A stretch of 64,000 bases of DNA from JAXMEB01 sp046348545 (GCA_046348545.1 JAXMEB010000002.1:558001-622000); one strand, 5' to 3'. Positions 10,062 to 19,405 are shown, numbered from the stretch's first letter. Notes: generated by a model not told the origin, from the sequence alone. Program-made: numbers and translations.

Positions 10062-11309
10062 ATGTTTCGACCCTTTTCACTCTTTGTTGGTGCTCGATAT
10101 GCCAATTTAAAGCGTAAAGATCACTTTATTACTTTTTTATCGCTTATCTCGATGATAGGGATTGCTTTGGGCGTCATGGTCTTGATCACGGTCCTATCCG
10201 TAATGAATGGTTTTACCAAAGAGGTTCGTGCACGAATATTAAGCTTGACCCCTCATTTAACCGTCAGTCATTGGGGTGAGCCTGTTCAAAATTGGCGTGA
10301 ACTGGCAGATACCTTACGTGAGCATCAAGAAGTCGTCGCTGCAGGTCCATATGTCGATGGGCAGGGCATGTTTATTGAAAGTAATCAAGTGCGAGGCGCT
10401 GCGATTAAAGGCGTTTTACCTCAAGAAATTGAGGGTGTTTTTCCGCTTAAAGAAACGTTGGTTGAGGGGAGTCTTGATAACCTGCAGCCCGGCCGGTTTG
10501 GCATTATCTTAGGTATTCAGTTGGCTCGTTTTTTACAGGTCGGCGTCGGTGATAAGGTGACTCTCATCGTGCCAGAAGTGATGGTCTCTATGGCGGGTGC
10601 CATGCCTAGAATGAAACGCCTCGAAGTGGTCGGTATTTTTGAAATAGGCTATGTCTATGATCATGGGTATGGCTTTATGCATTTGGATGATGCTTCTAAG
10701 TTGTTCAAGATGCAAGGTGGCGTGACAGGCGTACAAGCTCGGTTGGTTGATCCCTTTAGTGCGCCTCGTTTGGCGCGAGATTTCAAAGGCATATTGCCGC
10801 CTGGATTTGCCGTGATGGACTGGACAACCTTGAATGGTGTCTATTTCAGTGCGGTCAAAATGGAAAAAACCATGATGTTTTTTACCTTGATGATGATTTT
10901 GGCGATTGCAGTTTTTAACCTGGTTTCAACGCTCATTATGGTGGTTACTGATAAACGTGCTGATATTGCAGTTCTTCGCACATTAGGGGCCTCAACTCGG
11001 AAAGTGATGAATATCTTTATCTGTCAAGGCGCAATGATTGGCACCATTGGAACCATTATCGGAGTGGTGTTAGGTGTCGTTTTATCTCTCAATGTGACGG
11101 AATTGGTCTCCTTGATTGAGCGGATATTTAGTGTTCAATTTTTATCATCAGACGTTTATTTTATTAGCTTTTTGCCGTCAGATTTAAAATGGAACGATGT
11201 CGTGATTATCGGATTGTGTTCACTCGCTTTAAGTTTGATTGCAACCATTTGGCCAGCGAGACGAGCGGCTAACGTTGTTCCTGCGGAGGCCTTAAGACAT
11301 GACAACTAA
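10062..11309 (+). CDS. lolC: lipoprotein-releasing system permease, LolC/LolE family
   Basis: This inner-membrane subunit of the Lol ABC transporter extracts outer-membrane lipoproteins and passes them to LolA. The 415 residues have the family layout: one N-terminal membrane helix (about 25-50, FITFLSLISMIGIALGVMVLI), a large periplasmic domain with MNGF at its start, and three C-terminal helices in the FtsX-type region (ADIAVLRTLGAS). Only one permease gene precedes lolD; enteric bacteria have separate lolC and lolE. A single gene suggests a homodimeric LolF-like arrangement, unless a second copy lies elsewhere. The stop overlaps the lolD start by 11 bases, indicating translational coupling. 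Confidence 0.93.
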   Translation: MFRPFSLFVGARYANLKRKDHFITFLSLISMIGIALGVMVLITVLSVMNGFTKEVRARILSLTPHLTVSHWGEPVQNWRELADTLREHQEVVAAGPYVDGQGMFIESNQVRGAAIKGVLPQEIEGVFPLKETLVEGSLDNLQPGRFGIILGIQLARFLQVGVGDKVTLIVPEVMVSMAGAMPRMKRLEVVGIFEIGYVYDHGYGFMHLDDASKLFKMQGGVTGVQARLVDPFSAPRLARDFKGILPPGFAVMDWTTLNGVYFSAVKMEKTMMFFTLMMILAIAVFNLVSTLIMVVTDKRADIAVLRTLGASTRKVMNIFICQGAMIGTIGTIIGVVLGVVLSLNVTELVSLIERIFSVQFLSSDVYFISFLPSDLKWNDVVIIGLCSLALSLIATIWPARRAANVVPAEALRHDN

Positions 11310-12030
11310 AATAGCTGAAGCCATCTTATCTTGTCATGGCCTCAAGAAGGTCTATCAGGACGCCAATGGTTTTATCACAGTCTTAGATGGGATTGATTTT
11401 AGTATTTACCCCAGTGAATCGGTTGCCATTGTAGGCCGTTCAGGTTCTGGAAAAACAACATTGATTAATTTACTCGGTGGGCTTGAAATGCCTACCGCCG
11501 GCACGGTCCGCTGCGAAAATCATGCCTTTGAAAGCCTCTCCGATCGAAAACGAGGTTATCTGCGAAATCGTGTACTAGGTCTTATTTTCCAATTTCATCA
11601 TCTATTGCCAGAATTCACAGCGATGGAAAATGTTGCTATGCCTCTACTGATAAGAGGTCTATCCCCTAGGCGGGCAGAGAAAGCGGCTTTAGAAGCTTTG
11701 GGACGAGTTGGACTAGCGCATCGAGTGAGCCATAAACCAGCAACGTTGTCAGGTGGTGAGCGCCAACGAGTTGCGATCGCTCGCGCATTTGTGACTCAAC
11801 CTAAGTGCATTTTAGCGGATGAACCGACTGGTAATTTGGATTATGAAAACGCCGAACACATCTACCAGTTAATGCAAGATTTAATGCGCGAGGTTGGAAC
11901 CAGTTTTATTGTTGTGACACACGATATGCAACTGGCTCAGCGGATGGACCGAATCGTTAAGCTAGACAAAGGGATGTTAAGTCTTGTGACGCCTTCTACG
12001 ACGTCGCACCCAGCTTCTAGTAACAGATAA
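11299..12030 (+). CDS. lolD: lipoprotein-releasing system ATP-binding protein LolD
   Basis: This ATPase of the Lol lipoprotein export complex works with the preceding permease. The 243 residues contain Walker A GRSGSGKTT (about 48-56), the signature LSGGERQRVA, Walker B ILADEPTGNLD and the H-loop VVTHD. FQFHHLLPEFTAMENV is characteristic of the MacB/LolD branch. It overlaps the permease gene by 11 bases. Its last 54 bases overlap the convergent DUF2062 gene, so the Ser/Thr-rich end may be an extension of low constraint. Confidence 0.95.
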   Translation: MTTKIAEAILSCHGLKKVYQDANGFITVLDGIDFSIYPSESVAIVGRSGSGKTTLINLLGGLEMPTAGTVRCENHAFESLSDRKRGYLRNRVLGLIFQFHHLLPEFTAMENVAMPLLIRGLSPRRAEKAALEALGRVGLAHRVSHKPATLSGGERQRVAIARAFVTQPKCILADEPTGNLDYENAEHIYQLMQDLMREVGTSFIVVTHDMQLAQRMDRIVKLDKGMLSLVTPSTTSHPASSNR

Positions 12031-12498
12031 GCGCCAGATGACCCGGATTGAAACATTACAAATCAAGCCTAATGTCAATCCAGTTAAGACGCACCCTAAT
12101 AGAAAGGGTTTCCAAATATGCAAAAAACCCGTGGTAAGCCATTCGACAGTTGGTTCGAACTGAAAGCCAGTCGGGGGTACATCAAGAACAAAGGCACCTA
12201 CCTTAAAGCAAAAATAAAATAAAGGTGGCATGGTAAAGGGGTTAGTCAGCCAAACCAATGCAACTGAAATTGGCAAATTAGCGTGAAAAATAATAGCAAA
12301 TGCTGCTGAAACAAGCATTTGCATTGGGATTGGAAGGAAAGCCGTAAAAATGCCAACTGAAAAAGCAGTTGAAACTGAATATCGATTCAGATGCCACAAA
12401 TTCGGATTATGAATAATTGATCCAAACACTTTCAAATGACGATGATCTCGAATTTTTTGGGTATCCGGTAAATATTTTTTTATAAGTTTTTTTGCCAT
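11977..12498 (-). CDS. DUF2062 membrane protein
   Basis: This 173-residue integral membrane protein has the DUF2062 pattern: a basic N-terminus, NLWHLNRYSVSTAFSVGIF, then hydrophobic helices with FLPIPMQML and WLTNPFTMPPLFY. Family members occur widely in Gammaproteobacteria and have no established biochemical function. It is transcribed against lolD, overlapping its 3' end, and diverges from comEC with a 22-base gap between start codons. Promoters for both genes must therefore overlap the neighbouring coding regions. The Arg-rich C-terminal tail (SWVRRRRRRH) lies in the lolD overlap. Confidence 0.85.
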   Translation of the reverse strand: MAKKLIKKYLPDTQKIRDHRHLKVFGSIIHNPNLWHLNRYSVSTAFSVGIFTAFLPIPMQMLVSAAFAIIFHANLPISVALVWLTNPFTMPPLFYFCFKVGAFVLDVPPTGFQFEPTVEWLTTGFLHIWKPFLLGCVLTGLTLGLICNVSIRVIWRLSVTRSWVRRRRRRHKT

Positions 12499-12520
12499 TT
12501 GCTGTTGTATAAGCTTATCA

Positions 12521-14818
12521 ATGTTTGGACTGTATGCGTTTACCTTAGGGCTATTATCAGGTATCGGATGTTACGCTGAATCGACTCACTTTCCTAGTTT
12601 AATTGATCTTATGCTCGTCATCATAAGTTTCATGACTCTAATTCTTTGCCTACCTCGCTTCAAGTCCTGTCGTTGGCTCCTGATTTATTTGTTTGCGCTC
12701 CTGATAGGATATGGTTGGGCGCAAATACATGCTAACGCAGTATTATCTTGGTCGCTACCGACTAAATATATTGGTAAGTTAGCTACCATAACTGGTCGAG
12801 TAACTCATCTACCTCAACAGTTTGTTCAATCTTTGCAGTTCGATTTTCTAATCGATTCTATCTGTGATGAAGCTGGAAGTTGCGCGAAGCATAACGCTAT
12901 GGTGCGATTGCATTGGAATCAAGCCAAACAACTTGTTGAGCCAGGTCAATCACTTGTTCTGCTCGCAAAATTGAAGCCTCTCCCTATTTTAGCTAATCCA
13001 GGGTCAAGAAACCAAAGTAAAGCCTATTTTTTAGCAAAAATAAGAGCGCTAGGCTCAGTCAAGAAACTGATTTCGGTATTACCCGATGAAAATCGTGGCG
13101 CAATCATCGATAGAGTGCGGCAATATTGCCTCGCTAAGATGGCGCCTGCTATTGAATCTCTACCCTACGGGAAAATTCTAGAAGCGCTTACATTAGGCGT
13201 ACGTCAAAAATTTACTAAAACAGACTGGGAGATTTTTCAAAAAACAGGCACCAGTCATTTGATGGCAATATCAGGTCTACATATTGGACTTATCGCGACT
13301 CTCTTTTGGTGGTTAGGGCAGCGGATCTGGCGAATGAGTTACCGCGCGACATGCCATGTGCCGGCAGTGCAAATTGGGGGTGCCATTGGACTAGTATCGG
13401 CTGTATTTTATAGCTTGCTAGCCGGTTTCGCTGTGCCAACTCAGCGCGCGCTCGTGATGATAGCCGTGGTTGTTGTGAGCACTGGTTTAAAACGAGCCTT
13501 AAGTTTCGCGCAAGTACTGTGTCTTGCGATTATGACGATAGCGATTTGGGATGTACTAGCACTTTATTCTGAAGGATTTTGGTTGTCGGTGATCGCCGTT
13601 TTTTTCCTATTAGCGTTGTCGCAAAATCCTACACGCTTTGCATCTGTAAAATTACAATATGCATTGCTAATTGCAATGTTACCCCTAACTTTATTATTTT
13701 TCTCTCAAGTAAGTTTGCTATCGCCTTTAACCAACTTTTTTGCAATTCCTATGGTCGGTTGGGGGGTTGTGCCGCTTGCTCTGCTCGGCGTGGCCTTTAG
13801 TCTTTGCAGTTCAACGCTCGGGAGCGTTTGCTTTTATTTAGCCGACCGCATCTTTGCGCTGGCCTGGTTTTTGCTCGAAAAAATGGCAGCATGGCCGCTA
13901 TACTATGAATTTTCGATCACGCCGTTCCAATTTATATTAATTTCAATTGGGTGCGCTTTATTATTGCTCCCGAAAGGAATACCCTGGCGTTGGTTAGGTT
14001 GGCTGGGTTTTTTACCGATTTTATTCAATCAAGCCCCTCGTCCAAAAGATGGAGAAGCTTGGTTTTACTTGCTCGATATAGGGCAAGGACTAGCCAGTGT
14101 GGTTCAAACGCGTGATCATGTCTTGCTATTTGATGCGGGCCCTAAATATGGTCCCAGTGATGCTGGTGAGCGGATCTTGTGGCCTTTTTTTCGAGAGAAA
14201 CGGATTAAAACGATTGATCACGTTGTCTTAAGTCACGCAGATAGTGATCACATTGGTGGGTTTGAATCCATCTCAAAACGTATGTCTATTGATACCTTAT
14301 CGAGTAGCGAGCCTAATCGATTTAAAGGTCCTTGGGAGACTAAATCTTGTTTAGCTGGCGAGCAGTGGTATTGGAATCATGTTCAATTTGAAATGCTGCA
14401 TCCTGATTCTGATTTTCAAGGTAAAAAAAATGAACGTTCTTGTGTGCTCAAGGTGACAGTTGCTGAACAATCCATTTTAATCAGCGGAGACATTGAGAAG
14501 CATGCTGAAGCTAAGTTGCTTAAATATCCCCATGATAAGTTACAATCTAATATCGTTGTAGTGCCTCATCATGGGAGTTTGTCATCATCCACACCTCAGT
14601 TTGTAAAAGCACTCTCTCCGCAATATGCTTTAATTCCTGTTGGTGTGGCGAATCAGTATGGCCTACCTAAAGAGGTCGTTGTGAAGCGATATGAAGCAAT
14701 CGGCAGTACTGTCTTATTAACCTCACAAACAGGGGCGATTTGGTTTAAGTTAGCAGCTAACCAACCACTTGGTGAACCGGTATTATGGCGTGAACAACAA
14801 CGAAAAATTTGGGATTAA
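12521..14818 (+). CDS. comEC: DNA uptake channel ComEC/Rec2
   Basis: ComEC forms the inner-membrane channel through which single-stranded DNA enters during natural transformation. The 765 residues carry N-terminal membrane helices with an OB-like segment (ATITGRVTHLP). The competence membrane domain follows (FQKTGTSHLMAISGLHIGL, AVPTQRALVMI), then a C-terminal metallo-beta-lactamase domain with VLSHADSDHIGG and VVPHHGSLSSST. All three parts are intact and full length, so the gene looks functional. The other uptake genes are not in this window. A ribosome site is not obvious at the ATG. Confidence 0.93.
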   Translation: MFGLYAFTLGLLSGIGCYAESTHFPSLIDLMLVIISFMTLILCLPRFKSCRWLLIYLFALLIGYGWAQIHANAVLSWSLPTKYIGKLATITGRVTHLPQQFVQSLQFDFLIDSICDEAGSCAKHNAMVRLHWNQAKQLVEPGQSLVLLAKLKPLPILANPGSRNQSKAYFLAKIRALGSVKKLISVLPDENRGAIIDRVRQYCLAKMAPAIESLPYGKILEALTLGVRQKFTKTDWEIFQKTGTSHLMAISGLHIGLIATLFWWLGQRIWRMSYRATCHVPAVQIGGAIGLVSAVFYSLLAGFAVPTQRALVMIAVVVVSTGLKRALSFAQVLCLAIMTIAIWDVLALYSEGFWLSVIAVFFLLALSQNPTRFASVKLQYALLIAMLPLTLLFFSQVSLLSPLTNFFAIPMVGWGVVPLALLGVAFSLCSSTLGSVCFYLADRIFALAWFLLEKMAAWPLYYEFSITPFQFILISIGCALLLLPKGIPWRWLGWLGFLPILFNQAPRPKDGEAWFYLLDIGQGLASVVQTRDHVLLFDAGPKYGPSDAGERILWPFFREKRIKTIDHVVLSHADSDHIGGFESISKRMSIDTLSSSEPNRFKGPWETKSCLAGEQWYWNHVQFEMLHPDSDFQGKKNERSCVLKVTVAEQSILISGDIEKHAEAKLLKYPHDKLQSNIVVVPHHGSLSSSTPQFVKALSPQYALIPVGVANQYGLPKEVVVKRYEAIGSTVLLTSQTGAIWFKLAANQPLGEPVLWREQQRKIWD

Positions 14819-14842
14819 TCGTCACTGAAGAGGATTTGATTT

Positions 14843-15448
14843 ATGCTCGAAATGCTGAAAGCAGGTGGATTGCTCATGCTGCCAATTCTGGGATGCTCAA
14901 TATTGGCATTTGCAATCATTTTGGAGAAATTTTGGCGACTACGTGAAGGAAAGATTGTACCCATTGATTTGGCGCCCAAGGTACTGCATTGGGTGAATCA
15001 GCAACAACTGACCGTAAAACATTTACAGCAACTCATGAGTATGGGTCCATTAGGTCAAATTCTATCCGTGGGCTTGGAGTGCTTGGATGAAGGCGGTGAG
15101 GCAATGAAAAGTCGCATGGAAGCGCAAGGCCGACATGTCATCATGGAACTTGAAAAATATTTGAATGTTTTAGGCACTATTGCAGCAGCAGGGCCTTTGC
15201 TGGGATTATTGGGGACCGTTGTCGGGATGATTCAAATGTTTAGTGCATTTCATTTAGAAGGCTTGAATCAACCAGACTTATTAGCAGCGGGTATTGCAAA
15301 AGCCTTAATCACAACCGCATTTGGGCTAAGTGTAGCGATTCCTAGTTTGATGTTTCATCGATATTTCCAAAGAAGAGTTGATGAGCTAACATATAAATTG
15401 GAACGAGAAGCGTTACGTTTAGTAGATGGACTCAAAAAGATAGATTAA
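14843..15448 (+). CDS. exbB: ExbB/TolQ-type proton channel protein
   Basis: This inner-membrane protein partners with ExbD to couple the proton gradient to TonB- or Tol-type work at the outer membrane. The 201 residues have the MotA/TolQ/ExbB pattern of three helices, with a first helix near residues 10-30 and the conserved LNVLGTIAAAGPLLGLLGTV followed by IAKALITTAFGLSVAIPSL. GAGGATTTGATTT precedes the ATG. It is the first gene of exbB-exbD-msbA-lpxK-ycaR. In related gammaproteobacteria exbB/exbD likewise lie directly before msbA, which suggests envelope assembly rather than iron uptake alone. No tonB is adjacent. Confidence 0.92.
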   Translation: MLEMLKAGGLLMLPILGCSILAFAIILEKFWRLREGKIVPIDLAPKVLHWVNQQQLTVKHLQQLMSMGPLGQILSVGLECLDEGGEAMKSRMEAQGRHVIMELEKYLNVLGTIAAAGPLLGLLGTVVGMIQMFSAFHLEGLNQPDLLAAGIAKALITTAFGLSVAIPSLMFHRYFQRRVDELTYKLEREALRLVDGLKKID

Positions 15449-15463
15449 ATATGGTAAACTAAC

Positions 15464-15874
15464 ATGAAATTTCGCCAACGACCGTCACAAGATGTTCGGA
15501 TCGACATGACGTCCCTGATTGATGTGGTATTTTTGTTATTAATATTTTTTATGTTGTCCACTACATTTAAGAAATATAACCAACTTAGCATTGAGTTACC
15601 CAATTCGACTTCGAGTCAAAATGCGATGGTCACTTCGCTTGAGATTGGGGTCGATAGTCAAGGTGCTTATCATTTTCAAAAAATCTCTTTTGGACAAGAC
15701 GTAAGCGCATTGAAAAATGCGATTCAGGCTCATATTCAGCAGTCTCCTTCAGCGGATATTCAGGCGGCGATTGTTGGTGATAAAAGGGCCCCTCATCAAT
15801 CTATCGTGTCGGTCATGGATGTCGCAAACCAACTGGGAATTCATAAATTGAAAATTGTAGCTGAGTCCACCTAG
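15464..15874 (+). CDS. exbD: ExbD/TolR-type energy transducer
   Basis: The 136-residue partner of the preceding ExbB-like channel. It has a short cytoplasmic N-terminus and one membrane helix with the proton-carrying Asp (DMTSLIDVVFLLLIFFML, about residues 14-31), followed by a periplasmic domain ending IHKLKIVAES. The conserved family features are all present. The stop codon is followed immediately by the msbA start codon, so translation is probably coupled. Confidence 0.92.
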   Translation: MKFRQRPSQDVRIDMTSLIDVVFLLLIFFMLSTTFKKYNQLSIELPNSTSSQNAMVTSLEIGVDSQGAYHFQKISFGQDVSALKNAIQAHIQQSPSADIQAAIVGDKRAPHQSIVSVMDVANQLGIHKLKIVAEST

Positions 15875-17635
15875 ATGATTTATTCAGACTCGACCCTTCA
15901 TGTTTATAAGCGCTTACTGAGCTATGTGAAGCCATTTAAATGGGCATTTGCAGCGGGTATTTTAGGTAATATCTTGTATGGTATTGTTGATGCTAGCTTT
16001 ATGAAGCTGCTTGAGCCTTTAATGAATAAAGGCTTTGTTGATCATGACATGGTTTTTATCTCTTGGATCCCCTATCTTGTGATTGGAATAGTTGTGATCA
16101 GAGGGATTGCGTCTTTTCTGTCTACTTATTTTATGGGATGGGTTGGTCGGCGAGTTGTGATGACATTAAGGCAGGATTTGTTTCGGCACATGTTATCTTT
16201 ACCCGCTTCCTTTTACGATAATAATACTTCTGGCGAGCTCTTATCTAAAATTACTTACAATGTTGAGCAAGTTGCTGATGCCAGCACAGATGCACTGACT
16301 GTACTCGTGCGTGAAACGTGTACAGCGGTAGGATTAGTGATTGTGATGCTCACGGTGAGTTGGCGATTGACGTTGCTTTTTTTCGTTGTGGTTCCTGTGA
16401 TGGCAGCAGTGATGCATTTTGTGAGCAAACGATTACGGTTTGTCAGTAATCGTGTTCAAGAGTCAGTTGGTGGTGTTGCGCATGTTGCAGAAGAGGCTTT
16501 GGAAGGACATAAAGTGATTAAAGCCTTTGGTGGTCAGCAATATGAAGTTGCGCAATTTCAAAAAGCGACCCGCTCTAATTTACAACAAGAAATGAAGCTG
16601 ATAGTCACGTCGGCATTAAGCGTGCCCGCGATTCAGTTGATTGGCTCGTTTGCTTTAGCAGGTATGATCTATTTAGCGACGTTGCCGCCAGAAGCGGGCC
16701 AAATTGGGATCACACCCGGCGGATTTGCCACCTTGATTGGTGCTATGTTTATGTTGTTAAAACCATTAAAGCAACTTACCAAAGTCAATGGTAATATCCA
16801 GAAAGGAATTGCAAATGCAGCCAGTGTATTTGCGTTATTGGATATTCCCGCTGAGAAAGATACAGGTTCACATCGATTAGAGCATGCAAAAGGCAAGATT
16901 GAATTCAAAGATGTCTCATTTTCATATGATGCTGAAAAGGGACTCACGTTGTCTAATGTGTCTTTTAAGGTCGAGCCTGGCGAAACAATTGCGATCGTCG
17001 GTCGTTCAGGGGGGGGCAAGTCAACATTAGTGAATTTAATCCCCAGATTTTATGATTCAGATGGCTTGATTACACTGGATGGGGTTAATATCTACGATAT
17101 TCCCTTGAAAGATCTAAGAAAGCATTTTGCTTTGGTATCGCAGCATGTCACACTTTTTAATGATACGATTGCGCATAATATCGCTTATGGTCAAGACGAA
17201 TTTGATCTTGATAAAGTAATTGAAGCTGCCAAAAAGGCACATGCTTGGGAATTTATTTCACAATTATCAGAGGGATTGGATACCTTGATTGGAGAGAATG
17301 GCGTACGTTTATCGGGTGGTCAGAGGCAACGTATTGCAATTGCACGAGCCATTTTAAAGCAAGCGCCCATCCTGATTCTCGATGAAGCGACCAGTGCATT
17401 GGATACGGAATCAGAGCGTAAGATTCAGAACGCACTTGAAGCGCTTATGGCGCATTGTACAACCTTGGTTATTGCGCATCGTTTATCCACGATTGAAAAT
17501 GCAGATCGTATTTTGGTGATTGATTCAGGTCGTGTGATTGAGATGGGTACACATGATGAATTGATTGCGAGAAAAGGGATTTATTCTGAATTACGTGTGA
17601 TGCAATATCATCCTGCGGAAAGAAAGGCTTCTTAA
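15875..17635 (+). CDS. msbA: lipid A export ATP-binding/permease protein MsbA
   Basis: MsbA flips lipid A-core from the inner to the outer face of the cytoplasmic membrane. The 586 residues comprise a six-helix exporter domain (about 1-320) and a nucleotide-binding domain with Walker A GRSGGGKST, Q-loop SQHVTLF, signature LSGGQRQRIAIARA, Walker B ILILDEATSALD and H-loop AHRLST. The Walker A glycines are encoded by a run of eight G (17009-17016). The gene begins directly after exbD and is followed five bases later by lpxK, the lipid A 4'-kinase. The pair is classic. Confidence 0.96.
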   Translation: MIYSDSTLHVYKRLLSYVKPFKWAFAAGILGNILYGIVDASFMKLLEPLMNKGFVDHDMVFISWIPYLVIGIVVIRGIASFLSTYFMGWVGRRVVMTLRQDLFRHMLSLPASFYDNNTSGELLSKITYNVEQVADASTDALTVLVRETCTAVGLVIVMLTVSWRLTLLFFVVVPVMAAVMHFVSKRLRFVSNRVQESVGGVAHVAEEALEGHKVIKAFGGQQYEVAQFQKATRSNLQQEMKLIVTSALSVPAIQLIGSFALAGMIYLATLPPEAGQIGITPGGFATLIGAMFMLLKPLKQLTKVNGNIQKGIANAASVFALLDIPAEKDTGSHRLEHAKGKIEFKDVSFSYDAEKGLTLSNVSFKVEPGETIAIVGRSGGGKSTLVNLIPRFYDSDGLITLDGVNIYDIPLKDLRKHFALVSQHVTLFNDTIAHNIAYGQDEFDLDKVIEAAKKAHAWEFISQLSEGLDTLIGENGVRLSGGQRQRIAIARAILKQAPILILDEATSALDTESERKIQNALEALMAHCTTLVIAHRLSTIENADRILVIDSGRVIEMGTHDELIARKGIYSELRVMQYHPAERKAS

Positions 17636-17640
17636 CACAT

Positions 17641-18624
17641 ATGGCTACCTTAAAAGAAAAGATTGTTCAAAGTTGGTATCAAACTAGCCCATTAACCATT
17701 TTTTTAAGACCCTTATCACGTTTGTATGAAAAAGTGATTTCTTTCAGAAAAAACTTTTTGACGAAACGAGCCCTGAAAATACAAGTGCCGGTTATTGTAA
17801 TTGGTAATATCACCGTGGGTGGGACTGGTAAGACGCCTTTGATTATGAAGTTATATGAGGCTTTGAAAGGAGAAGGCTTTCAACCTGGCATTGTCAGTCG
17901 AGGGTATTTGAGCCAACTTTCAAGTGATTTTCCTATTTTATTAAAAGAACACCATGGACCTGAAGACGTGGGTGATGAACCTTACATGATTTATCGTCGG
18001 ATTAAGGCACCGGTGATGATTTGCAAAGACCGAGTCAAGGCAATAGAAGCTTTGTTAACTATAATGCCTTCGGTCAATGTTATTTTATCGGATGATGGTT
18101 TACAGCATTATAGTATGCAGCGAGATATTGAAGTCGCGGTAATTGATGGCGATAGGCGATTTGGAAATGGAGAACTGCTACCTGCAGGACCGCTTCGTGA
18201 GCCCATTTCCAGATTAAAATCAGTAGATTTTGCTGTTTGCCAAGGAATTCCGCAAGGTAATGAGCTGAGTATGAAGTTGGTAGGTGAAACGTTATGTGCT
18301 TTGAATAATCCGCATTTGACGCAGTCGCTTCGCGATCTAAAATCAATGACAGTGCATGCCGTTGCAGGGATTGGTCATCCAGAACGTTTTTTTAAGAACT
18401 TAAGCGCTCACGGATTAAATGTGATACCCCATCCTTTTCCGGATCATCATCTATTTCAAGCCTCCGATTTTGACTTTAAAACCATGGCGCCGATTATCAT
18501 GACTGAGAAGGATGCTGTAAAATGCATGCAGCTATCCATTCCGAATGCTTGGTATTTGCCAGTGAATGCAGAAGTCGACCCTAATTTAATTCAAGCGATT
18601 TTAAGGAAGTTAAGACATGGATAA
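17641..18624 (+). CDS. lpxK: tetraacyldisaccharide 4'-kinase LpxK
   Basis: LpxK phosphorylates the 4' position of the lipid A disaccharide at the inner membrane. The 327 residues include the P-loop GNITVGGTGKTP (about 56-67) near the N-terminal membrane anchor. Further motifs are VSRGY, DVGDEPYMI, VILSDDGLQHY and the C-terminal IIMTEKDAVKC. These are diagnostic of the family and length is normal. It overlaps the start of the small YcaR/Trm112-like gene by eight bases. Confidence 0.95.
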   Translation: MATLKEKIVQSWYQTSPLTIFLRPLSRLYEKVISFRKNFLTKRALKIQVPVIVIGNITVGGTGKTPLIMKLYEALKGEGFQPGIVSRGYLSQLSSDFPILLKEHHGPEDVGDEPYMIYRRIKAPVMICKDRVKAIEALLTIMPSVNVILSDDGLQHYSMQRDIEVAVIDGDRRFGNGELLPAGPLREPISRLKSVDFAVCQGIPQGNELSMKLVGETLCALNNPHLTQSLRDLKSMTVHAVAGIGHPERFFKNLSAHGLNVIPHPFPDHHLFQASDFDFKTMAPIIMTEKDAVKCMQLSIPNAWYLPVNAEVDPNLIQAILRKLRHG

Positions 18625-18805
18625 AAAATTACTTGATATCCTCGCCTGTCCGATTTGTAAAGGGGGATTGATTTATAGGAAAGCTGAGAAGGAATTGGTT
18701 TGTAAGTTTGATAGGCTGGCATTCCCGATAAAAGAAGACATTCCGGTCATGTTAGAAGAGGAAGCTCGCAAGATTCCGCTAGAGGAAGATATTCCTCTGT
18801 TTTAA
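18617..18805 (+). CDS. ycaR: Trm112/YcaR family small protein
   Basis: A 62-residue protein of the Trm112-like family. It starts MDKKLLDILACPICKGGL, with a later VCKFDRLAFPIKEDIPVML typical of the bacterial YcaR type. A CPxC pair is visible and a further Cys follows at about 34. Family members often sit between lpxK and kdsB; here no kdsB follows and the operon ends at a gene broken by a small mobile element. Its function is probably as a partner or activator of other proteins and is not established for this branch. Confidence 0.88.
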   Translation: MDKKLLDILACPICKGGLIYRKAEKELVCKFDRLAFPIKEDIPVMLEEEARKIPLEEDIPLF

Positions 18806-18906
18806 TGAATGTCGATTCTTTTCTGAAAAAACTGCTTAAATTACGAGTTGAAACTCTCCTTTAAGCTTTGATATCTTTAAATGACAATATATTGGCAAAG
18901 AGGCCA

Positions 18907-19248
18907 ATGATGTTGTCTCAGGATTTACTGGATTCAGATCGAGATATTTTTGAAACTATTTCGGAAAATGGTCAGGCTTACTCACTGATATTGTTTGAAT
19001 TGATTAAGCAAAAATCCATGCTACAACCCACTGCTATACCCACAACAGATGATTTTTCGGGTAGGCGCCGAGCGTTCGAGACGCAGGAGTGTACACAAAG
19101 TACATGACTGCGATGAGAATCGCGAAGGCAACAACCCCGAAAATTCAGCTGTGAAGGGTATACTAAGGTTAGAGTCTTTGATAGAGAAACTTACCGTTCT
19201 GAAAAAATTGCTAGTTACATTCATACCGTTGGTCGATTTTCATTATAA
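18907..19248 (+). pseudogene. small gene interrupted by a 126-bp insertion (unknown product)
   Basis: The reading frame from the ATG at 18907 or 18910 (GAGG just upstream) runs into the repeat at 19035 and stops inside it at 19105-19107. Removing 126 bases, leaving one TA, joins act-gct-act-aag to gtt-aga. The frame then continues as TATKVRVFDRETYRSEK to a TAA at 19246-19248, giving a protein of about 70 residues. Recovery of an open frame across the junction is strong evidence for a disrupted gene. I do not recognise the product. Bases 19249-19405 hold no gene that I can see. Confidence 0.6.
19035..19162 (+). mobile_element. 128-bp MITE-like element, copy 1
   Basis: The unit begins TATACCC and ends GGGTATA, and its outer 28 bases form an imperfect terminal inverted repeat (about 22 of 28 positions match). 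An almost identical copy (2 differences in 128) lies inverted at 43480-43607. The flanking TA is duplicated, which is the target pattern of IS630/Tc1-mariner transposases. No transposase is encoded, so it would have to be moved in trans. An internal hairpin is visible (TGTAC, ACAAA loop, GTACA). Confidence 0.75.
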
Positions 19249-19405
19249 CTTAAAATATCATTCGCCTTGTCCTTAGCTATCCTGATCTTAACAGGAATGA
19301 GGTATTAGAAACACAATATGCTCCAGTGAGACATTCTGTTCTAATTGACGAATGCATGATCATCCACTAGGATCAAACTAAGTTTACATTTGTACACTAT
19401 AATAA

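Noticed and set aside
19049..19276. 75-codon frame crossing the MITE-like element
   Set aside because: It starts inside the element and uses a different frame from the reconstructable gene, so it is incidental.
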